Positions 30,671 through 40,597 of a stretch of DNA of 64,000 nt are shown piece by piece. This stretch comes from Williamsia sp. 1135 (lineage in GTDB: Bacteria; Actinomycetota; Actinomycetes; Mycobacteriales; Mycobacteriaceae): the NCBI RefSeq assembly GCF_002095395.1, contig NZ_MJEI01000106.1, positions 124,001 through 188,000 on the forward strand, read 5' to 3'. Made by a program: the position numbers and the translations under genes. The notes below the pieces were generated by a model, which worked only from the letters and a program-made list of their open reading frames with translations, did not search any database and had not been told where the DNA came from. How positions within the stretch are numbered: position 1 is the first letter of the stretch; the number at the start of each line of letters is the position of its first letter.

Positions 30671-32431
30671 TCAGTCTCGATTCAAGAGCGGGACCAGGGC
30701 CTCGGTTTTCGCCTGGTCCCATCCCGGCGGGTCGAGAATCGCCGCCCACGCGTAAGGAATGGCCGACAGGTAATTGTGACCATGGCCGTCGGGGACACCG
30801 GTCGACACCGCCAAGTCTGCCGAGACCTGTAAGAACGACACGAACGGGATCCACCGGGTCGACGACAGGACGTCGTCACCGCGGGTTTCCTTCAGCCAGT
30901 CCGGCTCGTTCAGGATCAACCGGGGACTCCACCAGGCGATCGGGTCGCTGGCGTGCTGCAGGTAGACGATCCGTGACTGCTTCCAGGGCGCATCCGGTCG
31001 GTCGAGGTCTGTTTCATCGGCGATGAACCGGACCTGGCTGCCGTTGTCGTAGATCGGGAGGATCTGGGGCGAACCGGCATCACGATCTGCTGTCGTGTCG
31101 TTCCACAGCGTGTTGTTGAACGTCGGACCGCTGAAGAGTGCACCGTCGGTGCGCGCGGCCAGCGCCGGGATGCTGCCGAAGGCGGACTCGCCGGCAAACG
31201 ACCCGAGACTCTCTCCGAAGACCACCAGTTTTGGTCGCTGTGCCTCCGGGATCGCCTGGACCCGTTCGGAGATCGCCTCGAAGAGCGCCCGGCCGGCTTG
31301 CCGGGCACGCTCTTTGTCGACGAGGAACGACAGCCAGCTCGGGAGGTACGAATACTGCATGCTGACGATGGCGGTGTCGCCGTTGTACATGTATTCGAGC
31401 GAGTCCACGGTCCCCTTGTTCAGCCAGCCGCTACCGGTGCTGGATCCGACCGCGACCACCTGGCGCTCCAGGCCGCCGGTCCGGACCAGTTCTTCGGCCG
31501 CGAGTTCGGCGATCTCGCGGACCGAGTCGGCGGACTCGAGGCCGGCGTACACGCGGATCGGCTCGGTGGCGGGAACACCGTTGAACCGGGTCAAAGCCTC
31601 GACGTCCGGGCCCTTCGAGATGAACACCCGACCCTCGCGGCCGAGCGAATCCCAGGACACGAGCGACCCGGGGCCGCCGGAACGGAGTGAGGATGTCGGT
31701 GGCGATGAGTCGGCTTTCGTTTCGTCGTTTGCGGCGGCGAAGCTGGCGTTGAGGGCCTGCATCGAGTAGTTCACGATCACCCCGTTGAGGATGAACACCG
31801 TCAGGACGACGACGACACCGGCACCGATGACCGCGGAGATCCGTGGCGGCGCGACCTTGTTGAGCTGTCGTACGCACCATCGCACCGCGAACCCGAAGCC
31901 CTGACCCAGAGACATGAGAAGGAAGAACACGATGAGCCCGACCACCGCGATCGTCGGGTACGCACTCCAGCTCAGGTGATCGACCCCCATCAGGTCGCGG
32001 ATCTCGCTCTGCCAGGAAGCGAACCAGACGAGCATCAGCGACGTGCCGACCACCGCAGACGCCGCGAGGACCAGCCAGGCCACCCGGCCCGCGCTGCGCC
32101 AGGGTTCGTCCCGCGAGATCATGAACCGCACGAGCCAGGTGAAGAACACGCCGAGGCAATAGCCCAGCGCAGCGGAGCCGCCACTGACGACACCCTGGAA
32201 CAATGGGCCCCGCGGAAGCAGCGACGGTGTCAGCGACAACAAGAGGAAGACGAGCGCGACCACCATGCCGGCGTATGCGTACCGCTGTAGGTGTCGACGC
32301 CACCACGGCGGCTCTGATGCATGAACCGGTGCGCCCGCCGACGTCGCAGCGGAGTCCGGCGGGTCTACGGGCGCACCGGGCGCGTCAGCACCGGAGGTGT
32401 TCGCCGAGGAGATGTCACTGTGGGCTGCCAC
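30671..32431 (-). CDS. Membrane alpha/beta-hydrolase (Abhydrolase_9 type)
   Basis: 586 aa from GTG 32431 with GGGAG 9 nt upstream. After a disordered N-terminus of about 55 residues come five hydrophobic segments (e.g. YAGMVVALVFLLLSLTPSLL, WLVLAASAVVGTSLMLVWF, ISAVIGAGVVVVLTVFILNG). From about residue 270 there is a periplasmic alpha/beta hydrolase domain with the nucleophile elbow GESLG in VFGESLGSFAGESAF. This two-part layout is the Abhydrolase_9_N / Abhydrolase_9 pair of actinobacteria. Substrate unknown; a lipid or envelope ester is likely. First gene of a two-gene minus-strand unit with the TerD-AIM24 gene, divergent from the second spc promoter. Confidence 0.82.
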   Translation of the reverse strand: MAAHSDISSANTSGADAPGAPVDPPDSAATSAGAPVHASEPPWWRRHLQRYAYAGMVVALVFLLLSLTPSLLPRGPLFQGVVSGGSAALGYCLGVFFTWLVRFMISRDEPWRSAGRVAWLVLAASAVVGTSLMLVWFASWQSEIRDLMGVDHLSWSAYPTIAVVGLIVFFLLMSLGQGFGFAVRWCVRQLNKVAPPRISAVIGAGVVVVLTVFILNGVIVNYSMQALNASFAAANDETKADSSPPTSSLRSGGPGSLVSWDSLGREGRVFISKGPDVEALTRFNGVPATEPIRVYAGLESADSVREIAELAAEELVRTGGLERQVVAVGSSTGSGWLNKGTVDSLEYMYNGDTAIVSMQYSYLPSWLSFLVDKERARQAGRALFEAISERVQAIPEAQRPKLVVFGESLGSFAGESAFGSIPALAARTDGALFSGPTFNNTLWNDTTADRDAGSPQILPIYDNGSQVRFIADETDLDRPDAPWKQSRIVYLQHASDPIAWWSPRLILNEPDWLKETRGDDVLSSTRWIPFVSFLQVSADLAVSTGVPDGHGHNYLSAIPYAWAAILDPPGWDQAKTEALVPLLNRD

Positions 32432-32519
32432 CGGCTGCGCTCCCTTGGTTCGGATCAGCCACCGTATCAGCGCCGGCTCCTCACCGACCCTGCCGGCGAC
32501 CAGTCGATGATCTCAGTAA

Positions 32520-32561
32520 TTTGGCCTGAGCAGCACAGTTCCCTACACTAGAACGGTTGCC
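32520..32561 (+). promoter_or_regulatory. Promoter of the second half of the spc operon
   Basis: TTGGCC (32521-32526), 17-bp spacer, TACACT (32544-32549). The right part (32537-32561) is identical to the rplN promoter core at 25916-25940. The left part (32520-32539) matches the infA promoter at 51902-51921 in 17 of 20 positions (TTTGkCCTGAGCAGC...). It looks like a mosaic of two ribosomal promoters. The gap 32432-32831 (400 bp) holds this promoter and the leader below. Confidence 0.6.
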
Positions 32562-32637
32562 CAGGGTGGGATGTGTTCGCGCACGTCCAAAACGCCCCTG
32601 GTGACCACCATTTTTCTTGGCCATCGAGCTTTGAAAA

Positions 32638-32697
32638 CTCCCGAGTGCATCCGTGCACTCGGGGGAGCAACACCCCTGACCGGCAACGGTCGGTCAG
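32638..32697 (+). promoter_or_regulatory. Leader hairpins upstream of rpsH
   Basis: CCCGAGTGCA (32640-32649), TCCG loop, TGCACTCGGG (32654-32663), a perfect 10-bp stem. It is followed by CTGACCG (32676-32682) pairing with CGGTCAG (32691-32697). They lie in a leader of about 270 nt. They could be an attenuator or a ribosomal-protein feedback site (S8 is the classical spc regulator in enterobacteria), but I cannot match a known motif. Confidence 0.4.
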
Positions 32698-32831
32698 GAC
32701 GCAAAACTCACTTCGTAGTAGGCCCACGATGTGACGTGCGAGGCCCGCAGTCCTTCGGCGAGAGTCGAGGGCGGGGAACCGGTGCGCACATGCTGCATGG
32801 GAACCGCCGCGAGAAAGGTTGACGGTCTGTT

Positions 32832-33230
32832 ATGACCATGACTGATCCGATCGCAGACTTCTTGACTCGTCTGCGCAACGCCAACTCGGCGTACCACGAT
32901 GAGGTGACCCTGCCCGCATCGAAGATCAAGGCCAACATCGCCGAGATCCTCAAGCGCGAGGGCTACATCACCGATTACCGCACGGAGGACGCAGAGGTCG
33001 GTAAGAGCCTCGTCGTCTCTCTCAAGTACGGCCCCACCCGCGAACGGAGCATCGCCGGCCTGCGTCGCGTCTCCAAGCCGGGTCTGCGGGTCTACGCAAA
33101 GTCCACCAATCTGCCCAAGGTGCTCGGCGGCCTGGGCGTGGCGATCATCTCCACGTCCTCGGGTCTGCTGACCGATCGCCAAGCCGCCAGCGCGGGCGTG
33201 GGCGGCGAAGTCCTCGCGTACGTCTGGTAA
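32832..33230 (+). CDS. rpsH: 30S ribosomal protein S8
   Basis: 132 aa, starting [17 protein letters not shown], ending in the conserved [10 protein letters not shown]8 binds the central domain of 16S rRNA and in other bacteria represses the spc operon. The ribosome-binding site is weak (GAGAAAGG about 15 nt upstream). First gene of the second spc half, 5.35 kb from rpsN. Confidence 0.97.
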   Translation: MTMTDPIADFLTRLRNANSAYHDEVTLPASKIKANIAEILKREGYITDYRTEDAEVGKSLVVSLKYGPTRERSIAGLRRVSKPGLRVYAKSTNLPKVLGGLGVAIISTSSGLLTDRQAASAGVGGEVLAYVW

Positions 33231-33242
33231 GGGGCAAAAACA

Positions 33243-33779
33243 ATGTCGCGTATTGGAAAGAACCCGGTCGCCATCCCGGCCGGAGTAGACGTGAAGATCG
33301 ACGGCCAGACCGTCAACGTCAAGGGCCCCAAAGGGACTCTGTCGGTTGACATCTCGGAACCGATCAATGTCGCTGTTGAGGACAACACCATTGTGGTGAC
33401 CCGTCCCAACGACGAGCGCAAGAATCGTGCGCTGCACGGTTTGAGCCGCACCCTGGTTGCCAACCTGGTCACCGGTGTCACCGAGGGATATGTCCGCAAG
33501 TTGGAGATCTTCGGTGTCGGTTACCGTGTCGCGCTCAAGGGCAGCGACCTAGAGTTCGCGCTCGGGTACAGCCACCCGGTGCCGATCAAGGCGCCTGCGG
33601 GCATCACCTTCGCGGTGGAATCGCCCACCAAGTTCTCGGTTTCGGGAATCGACAAGCAACAAGTCGGACAGATCTCGGCGAACATCCGCCGCCTGCGCCG
33701 TCCGGACCCGTACAAGGGCAAGGGCGTTCGCTTCGAGGGTGAGCAGATCCGTCGCAAGGTCGGAAAGACGGGTAAGTGA
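33243..33779 (+). CDS. rplF: 50S ribosomal protein L6
   Basis: 178 aa with both L6 repeats ([15 protein letters not shown] at the start; [20 protein letters not shown] in the middle) and the C-terminal [17 protein letters not shown] lies upstream. L6 sits near the sarcin-ricin loop and the GTPase centre. Confidence 0.97.
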   Translation: MSRIGKNPVAIPAGVDVKIDGQTVNVKGPKGTLSVDISEPINVAVEDNTIVVTRPNDERKNRALHGLSRTLVANLVTGVTEGYVRKLEIFGVGYRVALKGSDLEFALGYSHPVPIKAPAGITFAVESPTKFSVSGIDKQQVGQISANIRRLRRPDPYKGKGVRFEGEQIRRKVGKTGK

Positions 33780-33780
33780 C

Positions 33781-34185
33781 ATGAGTGAAGCAACAGTAAA
33801 GCCAAAGCGTCTGCCCCTGGGCAAGGACGTCTCCACCCGTCGCCGGGTCTCCAACAACCGCCGCCACTTCCGGCTGCGCAAGAAGGTCAGCGGCACTCCT
33901 GAGCGTCCCCGTCTGGCCATCAAGCGGTCGTCACGGCACATCCACGTGCAGTTGATCGACGACCTCGCAGGCAACACCCTCGCCGCCGCCTCGACCATCG
34001 AGGCAGACGTGCGCAGTGCCGGCGGCGACAAGTCGGCACAGAGCAAGAAGGTCGGCGAACTGATCGCCGCCCGCGCCAAGGCTGCCGGCGTGCAGACCGT
34101 GGTGTTCGACCACGGTGGCCACGGCTACCACGGTCGTATCGCCGCTCTGGCGGACGCCGCCCGCGAGGGAGGGCTCGAGTTCTGA
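33781..34185 (+). CDS. rplR: 50S ribosomal protein L18
   Basis: 134 aa from ATG 33781, one base after the rplF stop; a longer frame upstream overlaps rplF and is rejected. Contains [20 protein letters not shown] and the end [17 protein letters not shown]. Binds 5S rRNA with L5. Confidence 0.97.
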   Translation: MSEATVKPKRLPLGKDVSTRRRVSNNRRHFRLRKKVSGTPERPRLAIKRSSRHIHVQLIDDLAGNTLAAASTIEADVRSAGGDKSAQSKKVGELIAARAKAAGVQTVVFDHGGHGYHGRIAALADAAREGGLEF

Positions 34186-34222
34186 TGATTGATACGAATA
34201 CTTGCAACGGAAGGACCATCTG

Positions 34223-34891
34223 ATGCCGGGACGTCAGCGGCGTGACGGCGGTACCGGAAGCGGACCCGCCGGAAGCAACAGCAATGACCCCAACGCCAAC
34301 AACGCAGGCGGCGACCGCCGCGGTGGCGGCGGCAATCGCGATCGGCGCGACAACCAGCGCGGCGGTGGCCGGGAAGACAAGAACCAGCTCGAGCGCGTGG
34401 TTGCCATCAACCGCGTCTCGAAGGTGGTCAAGGGTGGACGTCGGTTCTCCTTCACCGCCCTCGTCGTCGTCGGTGACGGCAACGGACTGGTCGGCGTCGG
34501 CTACGGCAAGGCCAAAGAGGTCCCTGCCGCGATCCAGAAGGGTGTCGAGGAGGCTCGCAAGAGCTTCTTCCGCGTCCCGATGATCGGCGCGACCATCACG
34601 CACCCCGTGCAGGGCGAAGCCGCTGCCGGTGTCGTGATGCTGCGTCCGGCCAGCCCCGGTACCGGTGTGATCGCCGGTGGCGCGGTGCGTGCCGTGCTCG
34701 AGTGCGCGGGTGTCCACGACATCCTCGGCAAGAGCCTCGGCAGCGACAACTCGATCAACGTCGTGCACGCGACCGTGGCTGCGCTCAAGCTGCTGCAGCG
34801 TCCCGAAGAGGTGGCCGCACGTCGCGGACTGCCGATCGAGGACGTCGCTCCGGCCGGTATGTTGCGTGCCCGTGCAGGACAGGGAGCATAA
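34223..34891 (+). CDS. rpsE: 30S ribosomal protein S5 with long disordered N-terminus
   Basis: 222 aa from ATG 34223 (GGAAGGA upstream). The first 50 residues are Gly/Asn/Arg-rich ([20 protein letters not shown]), much longer than the short tail of E. coli S5 but common in actinobacteria. The dsRBD-like fold starts at [20 protein letters not shown] and includes [17 protein letters not shown]5 controls decoding accuracy and mRNA entry. Confidence 0.97.
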   Translation: MPGRQRRDGGTGSGPAGSNSNDPNANNAGGDRRGGGGNRDRRDNQRGGGREDKNQLERVVAINRVSKVVKGGRRFSFTALVVVGDGNGLVGVGYGKAKEVPAAIQKGVEEARKSFFRVPMIGATITHPVQGEAAAGVVMLRPASPGTGVIAGGAVRAVLECAGVHDILGKSLGSDNSINVVHATVAALKLLQRPEEVAARRGLPIEDVAPAGMLRARAGQGA

Positions 34892-34895
34892 CGAC

Positions 34896-35075
34896 ATGGC
34901 AGAGCTGAAGATCACCCAGGTGAAGAGCACCATCGGGCAGAAGAGCAATCAGCGTGACAGCCTGCGGACCCTCGGTCTCCGAAAGATCCGCCAGACCGTC
35001 ACCCGCGAGGACAACGCCCAGAACCGTGGATTGATCAAAGCGGTTCGGCACCTCGTGACAGTCGAAGAGGTTTAA
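34896..35075 (+). CDS. rpmD: 50S ribosomal protein L30
   Basis: 59 aa, start ATG 34896. Reads [19 protein letters not shown] and [14 protein letters not shown], the L30 signature. It follows rpsE by 4 bp and precedes rplO by 5 bp. Confidence 0.96.
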   Translation: MAELKITQVKSTIGQKSNQRDSLRTLGLRKIRQTVTREDNAQNRGLIKAVRHLVTVEEV

Positions 35076-35080
35076 CCGCA

Positions 35081-35521
35081 ATGACAATCAAATTGCATCA
35101 CCTTCGCCCCGCTCCGGGGTCGAAGACAGACAAGACCCGTGTGGGTCGCGGTGAGGGATCCAAGGGTAAGACCGCGGGTCGCGGCACCAAGGGCACAAAG
35201 GCGCGCAAGAATGTGCCTGCTCGTTTCGAGGGTGGGCAGATGCCCATCCACATGCGGCTGCCGAAGCTCAAGGGCTTCACCAACCGCAACCGGATCGAGT
35301 ACCAGGTCGTGAACTTGGCCGACATCAACCGGCTGTTCCCCGACGGGGGCACCATCGGTGTCGAGGACCTCATCGCCAAGGGCGCGGTTCGCAAGAACGA
35401 ACTGGTCAAGGTGCTCGGCGACGGAGAGCTGACGGTGGCCGTGCAGGTCACCGCCAACAAGTTCTCCGCCTCTGCCACCGAGAAGATCGCCGCCGCGGGC
35501 GGATCCACGACCGTCCTGTAA
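35081..35521 (+). CDS. rplO: 50S ribosomal protein L15
   Basis: 146 aa. Basic N-terminus ([18 protein letters not shown]) that threads into 23S rRNA, then [12 protein letters not shown] and the globular C-terminus. Last ribosomal gene of this operon half; secY follows after 186 bp. Confidence 0.97.
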   Translation: MTIKLHHLRPAPGSKTDKTRVGRGEGSKGKTAGRGTKGTKARKNVPARFEGGQMPIHMRLPKLKGFTNRNRIEYQVVNLADINRLFPDGGTIGVEDLIAKGAVRKNELVKVLGDGELTVAVQVTANKFSASATEKIAAAGGSTTVL

Positions 35522-35564
35522 GGCGGCCGTAGTCCATCGATCACCCAGGACTCGCTACAGTGGC

Positions 35565-35594
35565 GGACGGCGCGGCATCATCGCTGCGTCGTCC
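35565..35594 (+). terminator. Hairpin between rplO and secY
   Basis: GGACGGCGCGGC (35565-35576) pairs along its length with GCTGCGTCGTCC (35583-35594), with two G-U pairs and a 6-nt loop. No T-run follows, so it may attenuate rather than stop read-through into secY. Confidence 0.45.
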
Positions 35595-35707
35595 GTCACT
35601 CCGGCAGTCACCCAACGTGGTTCCAACAAGGTGACTGTTAGAGTTCAAGAGTTGTTTGTAGCCCGGTGCAACGCTGCTGCCGGAGCGACATTGCCCAGGA
35701 GGAGTTA

Positions 35708-37033
35708 GTGCGTTCCGCCGTCATATCGGCCTTCAGGACACCCGACCTGAGGCGGAAGATTCTCTTCGTTCTGGGAATCATCATTCTTTATCGTCTCGGC
35801 GCGACCATCCCGTCGCCCGGTGTGGACTATCAGCAGGTCCAACAATGTCTTGACGATGTCTCGCGTGGAGATTCCGCAGGCATCTACTCCCTGATCAACA
35901 TGTTCTCCGGCGGAGCCCTGCTCCAGCTGTCGGTGTTCGCGATCGGCATCATGCCGTACATCACGGCCAGCATCATCGTCCAGCTCCTGACCGTGGTGAT
36001 CCCACGGTTCGAGCAGCTGCGTAAGGAAGGTCAGTCCGGCCAGGCCAAGATGACGCAGTACACGCGCTACCTCACGGTGGCGTTGGCGTTGCTGCAGTCG
36101 ACGGGCATCGTCGCACTCGCCGACCGCGGTGACCTGCTGCGAGACTGTCAGAACGGTGACCAGATCCTGCGGGACCAGTCCATCTTCGGCCTCTTCATCA
36201 TCGTCTTGGTGATGACCGCGGGCGCCTGTGTGGTCATGTGGTTCGGCGAGCTGATCACCGAGCGTGGCATCGGTAACGGTATGTCGCTGATGATCTTCGC
36301 CGGTATCGCCGCGCGTATCCCGTCCGAGGGCAAGACCATCCTCGACACCCGCGGTGGCCTGGTGTTCTTCCTGGTCATCCTGGCGGCGCTCGCGATCGTC
36401 GCCGGTGTGGTGTTCATCGAGCAGGGTCAGCGCAGGATCCCGGTGCAGTACGCCAAACGCATGGTCGGCCGCAAGATGTACGGCGGATCGTCGACGTACC
36501 TGCCGCTCAAGGTCAACCAGGCCGGCGTCATCCCGGTCATCTTCGCGTCGTCGCTGCTGTATCTGCCCAACCTGATCTTGCAGCTGACGCAGAGTCAGAC
36601 CGAGGAACCATCGTGGTGGCAGCGCGCGATCCAGACCTACCTGGTGGATCCGAGCAACCCGGTGTACATCCTCATCTACTTCCTGATGATCATCTTCTTC
36701 ACGTACTTCTACGTGGCGGTGACATTCAACCCGCAGGAACGCGCCGACGAGATGAAGAAGTACGGCGGCTTCATCCCCGGTATCCGTCCGGGTCAGCCGA
36801 CCGCCGACTACCTCGGCTACGTGCTCAGCCGGATCACGCTGCCCGGCTCGATCTATCTCGGCACCATCGCGGTCCTGCCCAACCTCTTCTTGGAGATCGG
36901 CAATTCCGGCGGTGTGCAGAACATTCCGTTCGGCGGCACCGCGGTGCTGATCATGGTCGGTGTCGGTCTGGACACCGTCAAACAGGTCAATTCGCAGCTC
37001 ATGCAGCGTAAATACGAAGGGTTCCTGAAGTGA
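35708..37033 (+). CDS. secY: Preprotein translocase subunit SecY
   Basis: 441 aa from GTG 35708, chosen for AGGAGG 6 nt upstream. Ten hydrophobic segments, from [23 protein letters not shown] to [13 protein letters not shown]. The pore and plug region [19 protein letters not shown] and the C-terminal [12 protein letters not shown] are conserved. Forms the protein-conducting channel with SecE and SecG. The stop overlaps the adk start as GTGA. Confidence 0.97.
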   Translation: MRSAVISAFRTPDLRRKILFVLGIIILYRLGATIPSPGVDYQQVQQCLDDVSRGDSAGIYSLINMFSGGALLQLSVFAIGIMPYITASIIVQLLTVVIPRFEQLRKEGQSGQAKMTQYTRYLTVALALLQSTGIVALADRGDLLRDCQNGDQILRDQSIFGLFIIVLVMTAGACVVMWFGELITERGIGNGMSLMIFAGIAARIPSEGKTILDTRGGLVFFLVILAALAIVAGVVFIEQGQRRIPVQYAKRMVGRKMYGGSSTYLPLKVNQAGVIPVIFASSLLYLPNLILQLTQSQTEEPSWWQRAIQTYLVDPSNPVYILIYFLMIIFFTYFYVAVTFNPQERADEMKKYGGFIPGIRPGQPTADYLGYVLSRITLPGSIYLGTIAVLPNLFLEIGNSGGVQNIPFGGTAVLIMVGVGLDTVKQVNSQLMQRKYEGFLK

Positions 37034-37575
37034 GACTGGTTATTCTCGGCCCACCCGGAGCCGGCAAGGGTACGCAGGCAGAGCTGCTGTCCGAGAGCGC
37101 GGGTATCCCGCACATCTCGACCGGCGACCTGTTTCGCGCCAACATCTCGCAGGGCACCCCGATCGGTGTCGAGGCGAAGAAGTACCTGGATGCCGGAAAC
37201 CTCGTGCCGTCTGAGATCACCGTCGACATGGTGCGTGCGCGCGTCGCCGAGCCCGATGCGACCAAGGGGTTCATTCTCGACGGGTTCCCGCGTTCCACGA
37301 CTCAGGCGGATGCGCTCACCGAGATCCTGTCCGAGCTCGACACCAAGCTCGACGCAGTGCTGTCCTTCGGCGTCGATGAGGATGTCGTCGTCAAGCGCAT
37401 GCTGGCCCGCGGCCGCGCGGATGACACCGAAGAGGTCATCCGCAACCGTATGCACGTCTATCTGAGCGAGACCGCGCCGTTGCTGGAGTACTACGCCGAC
37501 ACGGTCAAGACGATCGACGCGATGGGCGACGTCAACGAGGTCCATCAGCGCGTGCTCCGCGCTCTGGGCGCCTGA
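37030..37575 (+). CDS. adk: Adenylate kinase
   Basis: 181 aa, GTG start overlapping the secY stop. P-loop GPPGAGKGT near residue 8, NMP-binding [11 protein letters not shown], and [10 protein letters not shown]. The LID is the short form without a zinc site ([16 protein letters not shown]), normal for actinobacteria. Converts AMP + ATP to 2 ADP. Confidence 0.97.
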   Translation: MRLVILGPPGAGKGTQAELLSESAGIPHISTGDLFRANISQGTPIGVEAKKYLDAGNLVPSEITVDMVRARVAEPDATKGFILDGFPRSTTQADALTEILSELDTKLDAVLSFGVDEDVVVKRMLARGRADDTEEVIRNRMHVYLSETAPLLEYYADTVKTIDAMGDVNEVHQRVLRALGA

Positions 37576-37614
37576 CGTTTCGGCCCTCGCGGCAGAGTAC
37601 GAGAATGCGCAGGT

Positions 37615-38412
37615 GTGAAGATGGGTTTTCGTAAGCCCAAGCCGGTGCCGTTTCGTAGCGCCGGTGAAGTCGACGCCATGGCCGCGGCCGGCGCAATCGT
37701 CGGCAACGCGCTGGTGGCAGTGCGTGAAGCTGCGCGGCCCGGTGTGAGCACGCTGGAGCTCGATCAGATCGCGGAGTCGGTGATCCGAGACGCGGGCGCG
37801 GTGCCCTCATTCCTCGGCTATCACGGCTTCACCGGTTCGATCTGTAGCTCGGTGAACGAGGTTGTGGTGCACGGCATCCCGTCAAAGGATGTGATTCTCG
37901 CCGAGCATGACCTGGTGTCAATCGACTGCGGCGCGATACTCGATGGCTGGCATGGTGATTCGGCCTGGACGTTCGGGGTTGGCGAGTTGTCGCAGGCCGA
38001 TCAGGATCTGAACGCCGCCACCCAGCAAGCCCTCGACGCCGGCATCGCCGCGATGGTCGACGGCGGCAGGCTCACCGACATCTCCCACGCGATCGAAACC
38101 GCAACCCGCGCAGCGGAAAAGACCTTTGGTCGCACTTTCGGGATCGTTGCCGGGTACGGCGGCCACGGTATCGGCAGGCAGATGCACCTCGACCCGTTCC
38201 TCGCCAACGAGGGTAAACCGGGCCGCGGCCCGGTCCTGGTGATCGGTTCGACGCTGGCGATCGAGCCGATGCTCTCGCTGGGTACCGTCGACACCACCGA
38301 GCTCGACGACGGCTGGACCGTGGTCACCGATGATGGGACCAGGGCTTCGCACTGGGAGCACACGGTGGTCGTCACCGGCGATGGTCCGCGGATTCTCACC
38401 ACCCGTCCGTAG
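37615..38412 (+). CDS. map: Methionine aminopeptidase, type I
   Basis: 265 aa from GTG 37615, or 263 aa from ATG 37621. The five metal ligands are visible: Asp in VSIDCGA, Asp in WHGDSAWTF, His in GYGGHGIG, Glu in LAIEPML and Glu in HWEHTVVV. Removes the initiator Met from new proteins. It ends the secY-adk-map unit. Another hairpin-like pair (38436-38444 with 38488-38496) with a long loop follows but is weak. Confidence 0.96.
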   Translation: MKMGFRKPKPVPFRSAGEVDAMAAAGAIVGNALVAVREAARPGVSTLELDQIAESVIRDAGAVPSFLGYHGFTGSICSSVNEVVVHGIPSKDVILAEHDLVSIDCGAILDGWHGDSAWTFGVGELSQADQDLNAATQQALDAGIAAMVDGGRLTDISHAIETATRAAEKTFGRTFGIVAGYGGHGIGRQMHLDPFLANEGKPGRGPVLVIGSTLAIEPMLSLGTVDTTELDDGWTVVTDDGTRASHWEHTVVVTGDGPRILTTRP

Positions 38413-38516
38413 GCCCACGTCGAAAACTCCCTGACATCGTCCCCCTGGCGGGTGTTCGCGGGCACTATGCCGCTCATGGCCGCAGATGGGGACGATCTCG
38501 GGGCGCCAGCGTCGAG

Positions 38517-38954
38517 TCACACTTCGAGTTCGATCGTGACCGGGCCGTCGTTCACCAGCGAAACCTGCATGTTCGCGCCGAATCTGCCGGTTTCGACGTG
38601 GGCTCCCGATGCTCTCAGGGCCGCGACCACCGCCTCGACGAGTGGCTCGGCGACCGAACCCGGCGCCGCCGCATTCCACGACGGGCGACGTCCCTTGTCG
38701 GTATTGGCGTACAGGGTGAATTGACTGATGACGAGAACGGGTGCGTCCAGGTCTGCGGCGGACTTCTCGCCCTCCAGGATGCGCAGCCGCCAGATCTTGT
38801 CGGCGAGTTTGGCAGCGGTGTCGGGAGTGTCGTCGTGCGTCACACCGATCAACGCGACGAGTCCGTGGGTACCGGCAGGGATGGTCAGTTCGCCGACCAC
38901 CTCACCGTCGACGCTCACCGATGCAGACGTGACCCTCTGTAGTACAGCTCTCAT
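38517..38954 (-). CDS. dtd: D-aminoacyl-tRNA deacylase
   Basis: 145 aa, full length. [20 protein letters not shown] at the start, [10 protein letters not shown] (the SQxT active-site motif) and [11 protein letters not shown] with the Gly-Pro motif at the end. Removes D-amino acids, and glycine from tRNA-Ala, wrongly attached to tRNAs. It follows the lipoprotein gene by 9 bp and is probably co-transcribed with it. Confidence 0.95.
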   Translation of the reverse strand: MRAVLQRVTSASVSVDGEVVGELTIPAGTHGLVALIGVTHDDTPDTAAKLADKIWRLRILEGEKSAADLDAPVLVISQFTLYANTDKGRRPSWNAAAPGSVAEPLVEAVVAALRASGAHVETGRFGANMQVSLVNDGPVTIELEV

Positions 38955-38963
38955 CCAGCCAAC

Positions 38964-39605
38964 CTAACGACTGAACAGTTCGTAGGCGACGGCCACCTCA
39001 ACCGTTCGTGTCGGGCCGGAGTCGTCGCCGCCTTGAACCGTCCACCGATCCGACGTGCGGTCGATGACGTACCTCACCGGATTACCGATCTCCGCCAGGG
39101 GTTCGACGTACACGCCCTGGGTCGGGCCGTCCGTGCACTCGTAGACATGGACGAATCGTTCGTTTCCGGTCGCCATCGCCATCGGGTTGCGGCCGAGGGT
39201 GCAGCGCGAACCGTCGGCCAGGTCGAGGCCGGCGGGAACGTACGGGCTCACGTCGGTCATGAACGTGAGAGTTGCGCCCACAAGGCCGAATTCGGTATCT
39301 CGCGGATCGGCGAGACACGCTGCCGTGCTCTCGCCGGCCTCGACGCAGAAGCGAAGACCTTCCGGAGTGTCCGAGCAGCGCAGGCCGCCGGTGATATCGG
39401 TGAAGCAGTCGAGCGGTGCGAACGTCGGCACGTCCCGTGCGGTGTAACCGGGCATCGGGGTGCCGCCCGCGTCCACCGGCTCGATCGTTCGAACTTCGGT
39501 CACGGATCGGGATGGTGCACTCTGGTCGGTCGAGCCCCCGTCGCCGGACGCACAGCCGACAAGTCCTGTCAGGAGCGAAGCAGCGAGAACGACGGTCATC
39601 CGCAT
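38964..39605 (-). CDS. Putative lipoprotein of unknown function
   Basis: About 213 aa from ATG 39605 (ATG 39599 also possible). Signal peptide VVLAASLLTGLVGC with the lipobox Cys, then a short Ser/Asp/Gly linker. The mature part has six further Cys (CFTDITGGLRC, FCVEAGESTAAC, CTLGRN, YECTDG), so several disulfides are likely outside the cell. I do not recognise the family. Confidence 0.75.
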   Translation of the reverse strand: MRMTVVLAASLLTGLVGCASGDGGSTDQSAPSRSVTEVRTIEPVDAGGTPMPGYTARDVPTFAPLDCFTDITGGLRCSDTPEGLRFCVEAGESTAACLADPRDTEFGLVGATLTFMTDVSPYVPAGLDLADGSRCTLGRNPMAMATGNERFVHVYECTDGPTQGVYVEPLAEIGNPVRYVIDRTSDRWTVQGGDDSGPTRTVEVAVAYELFSR

Positions 39606-39717
39606 GCGGCCGACAATACGGACATGTGTCCTGGTATCGGTGTTCTCGCGAAACAATTGCTGCGCACGAATGACGCCCGGTGGAATGGCCTCCGCGTTGG
39701 GGGAGTTGCATTGGAGT

Positions 39718-40527
39718 ATGACTGGATTCGGAACTCATGGGGTGTGGGCCGGCTTTTCGGCGATATCCCCGCAACAGGCACTGGAGATCGAGAAACTCGG
39801 CTACGGCACGATCTGGCTGGGAGGTTCGCCGCGGTCGCTGACGCCGGCACGCAAGGTCCTCGAGGCGACGTCGTCGATCCGGGTGGCGACGGGTATCACG
39901 AACATCTGGAACACCGAAGCCGCGGAGATCGCCGAGCAGTTCAACCAGCTCGAGACTGATTTTCCGGGCCGCTTTCTGCTGGGCATCGGGGTCAGCCATC
40001 CGGAGGCCGTGCAGGAGTACAGAAGTCCCTACGACTCGCTGGTGGCCTACCTCGACGTCCTCGACGAGGGTGGGGTCCCCGCGGACCGCAGGGTGATCGC
40101 AGCCCTCGGACCCCGCATGTTGCGTCTGGCCCGAGACCGCGCGTTGGGCTCGCACCCGTATCTCGTACCAGCAGCTCATACGGAGTACGCCCGCAAGATC
40201 CTCGGCCCGGACAAGTTCCTGGCACCCGAGCACAAGGTCGTGCTGACCGAGGACGCCGAACTCGCCCGATCTGTCGGCCGACCCTACGTGGACCAGCCGT
40301 ACCTGCATCTGCAGAACTACACGAACAACCTCAAGCGCTTCGGCTACACCGATGCCGACATCGCCGACGGCGGCACCGATGCGTTGATCGACGCACTCGT
40401 CGCGCACGGCAGCGCGGAGGTGGTCCGTGAACAGCTCGATTCACACCTCGGCCAGGGCGCCGACCACGTCGCCATCCAGATCCTGGGTGATGTCGACATC
40501 GTCGAGGAGCTCGCGAAACTCATCTGA
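39718..40527 (+). CDS. LLM-class F420-dependent oxidoreductase
   Basis: 269 aa from ATG 39718 (the upstream frame is longer, but GGGGGAG and WSMTGFGTHGVWAGF favour this start). Luciferase-like TIM barrel: EIEKLGYGTIWLGGSP, IRVATGITNIWNTEAAE, FLLGIGVSHPE, and the C-terminal GADHVAIQILGDV. This layout is typical of the F420 family in mycolata. Substrate unknown. It converges on the molybdopterin oxidoreductase with hairpin copy 2 between. Confidence 0.85.
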   Translation: MTGFGTHGVWAGFSAISPQQALEIEKLGYGTIWLGGSPRSLTPARKVLEATSSIRVATGITNIWNTEAAEIAEQFNQLETDFPGRFLLGIGVSHPEAVQEYRSPYDSLVAYLDVLDEGGVPADRRVIAALGPRMLRLARDRALGSHPYLVPAAHTEYARKILGPDKFLAPEHKVVLTEDAELARSVGRPYVDQPYLHLQNYTNNLKRFGYTDADIADGGTDALIDALVAHGSAEVVREQLDSHLGQGADHVAIQILGDVDIVEELAKLI

Positions 40528-40530
40528 CCC

Positions 40531-40597
40531 CCCGATCTTGGTGGGTTCTGGTGAGTCCGACCTGCGGTTTTACTCGCCAGAATCCACCAATTCCGGA
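40531..40597. terminator. Bidirectional hairpin terminator, repeat family copy 2
   Basis: Arms 40538-40556 and 40572-40590 (TTGGTGGGTTCTGGTGAGT) pair over 19 positions with two G-U pairs. The 15-nt loop holds GACCTGCGG, identical to copy 1. The arm on the right encodes the last codons of the molybdopterin oxidoreductase, whose TAA lies at the loop edge (40570-40572). Confidence 0.8.

Noticed and set aside
38436-38496. Possible terminator between map and dtd (ATCGTCCCC / GGGGACGAT)
   Set aside because: Only 9 bp with a 43-nt loop; could be chance.
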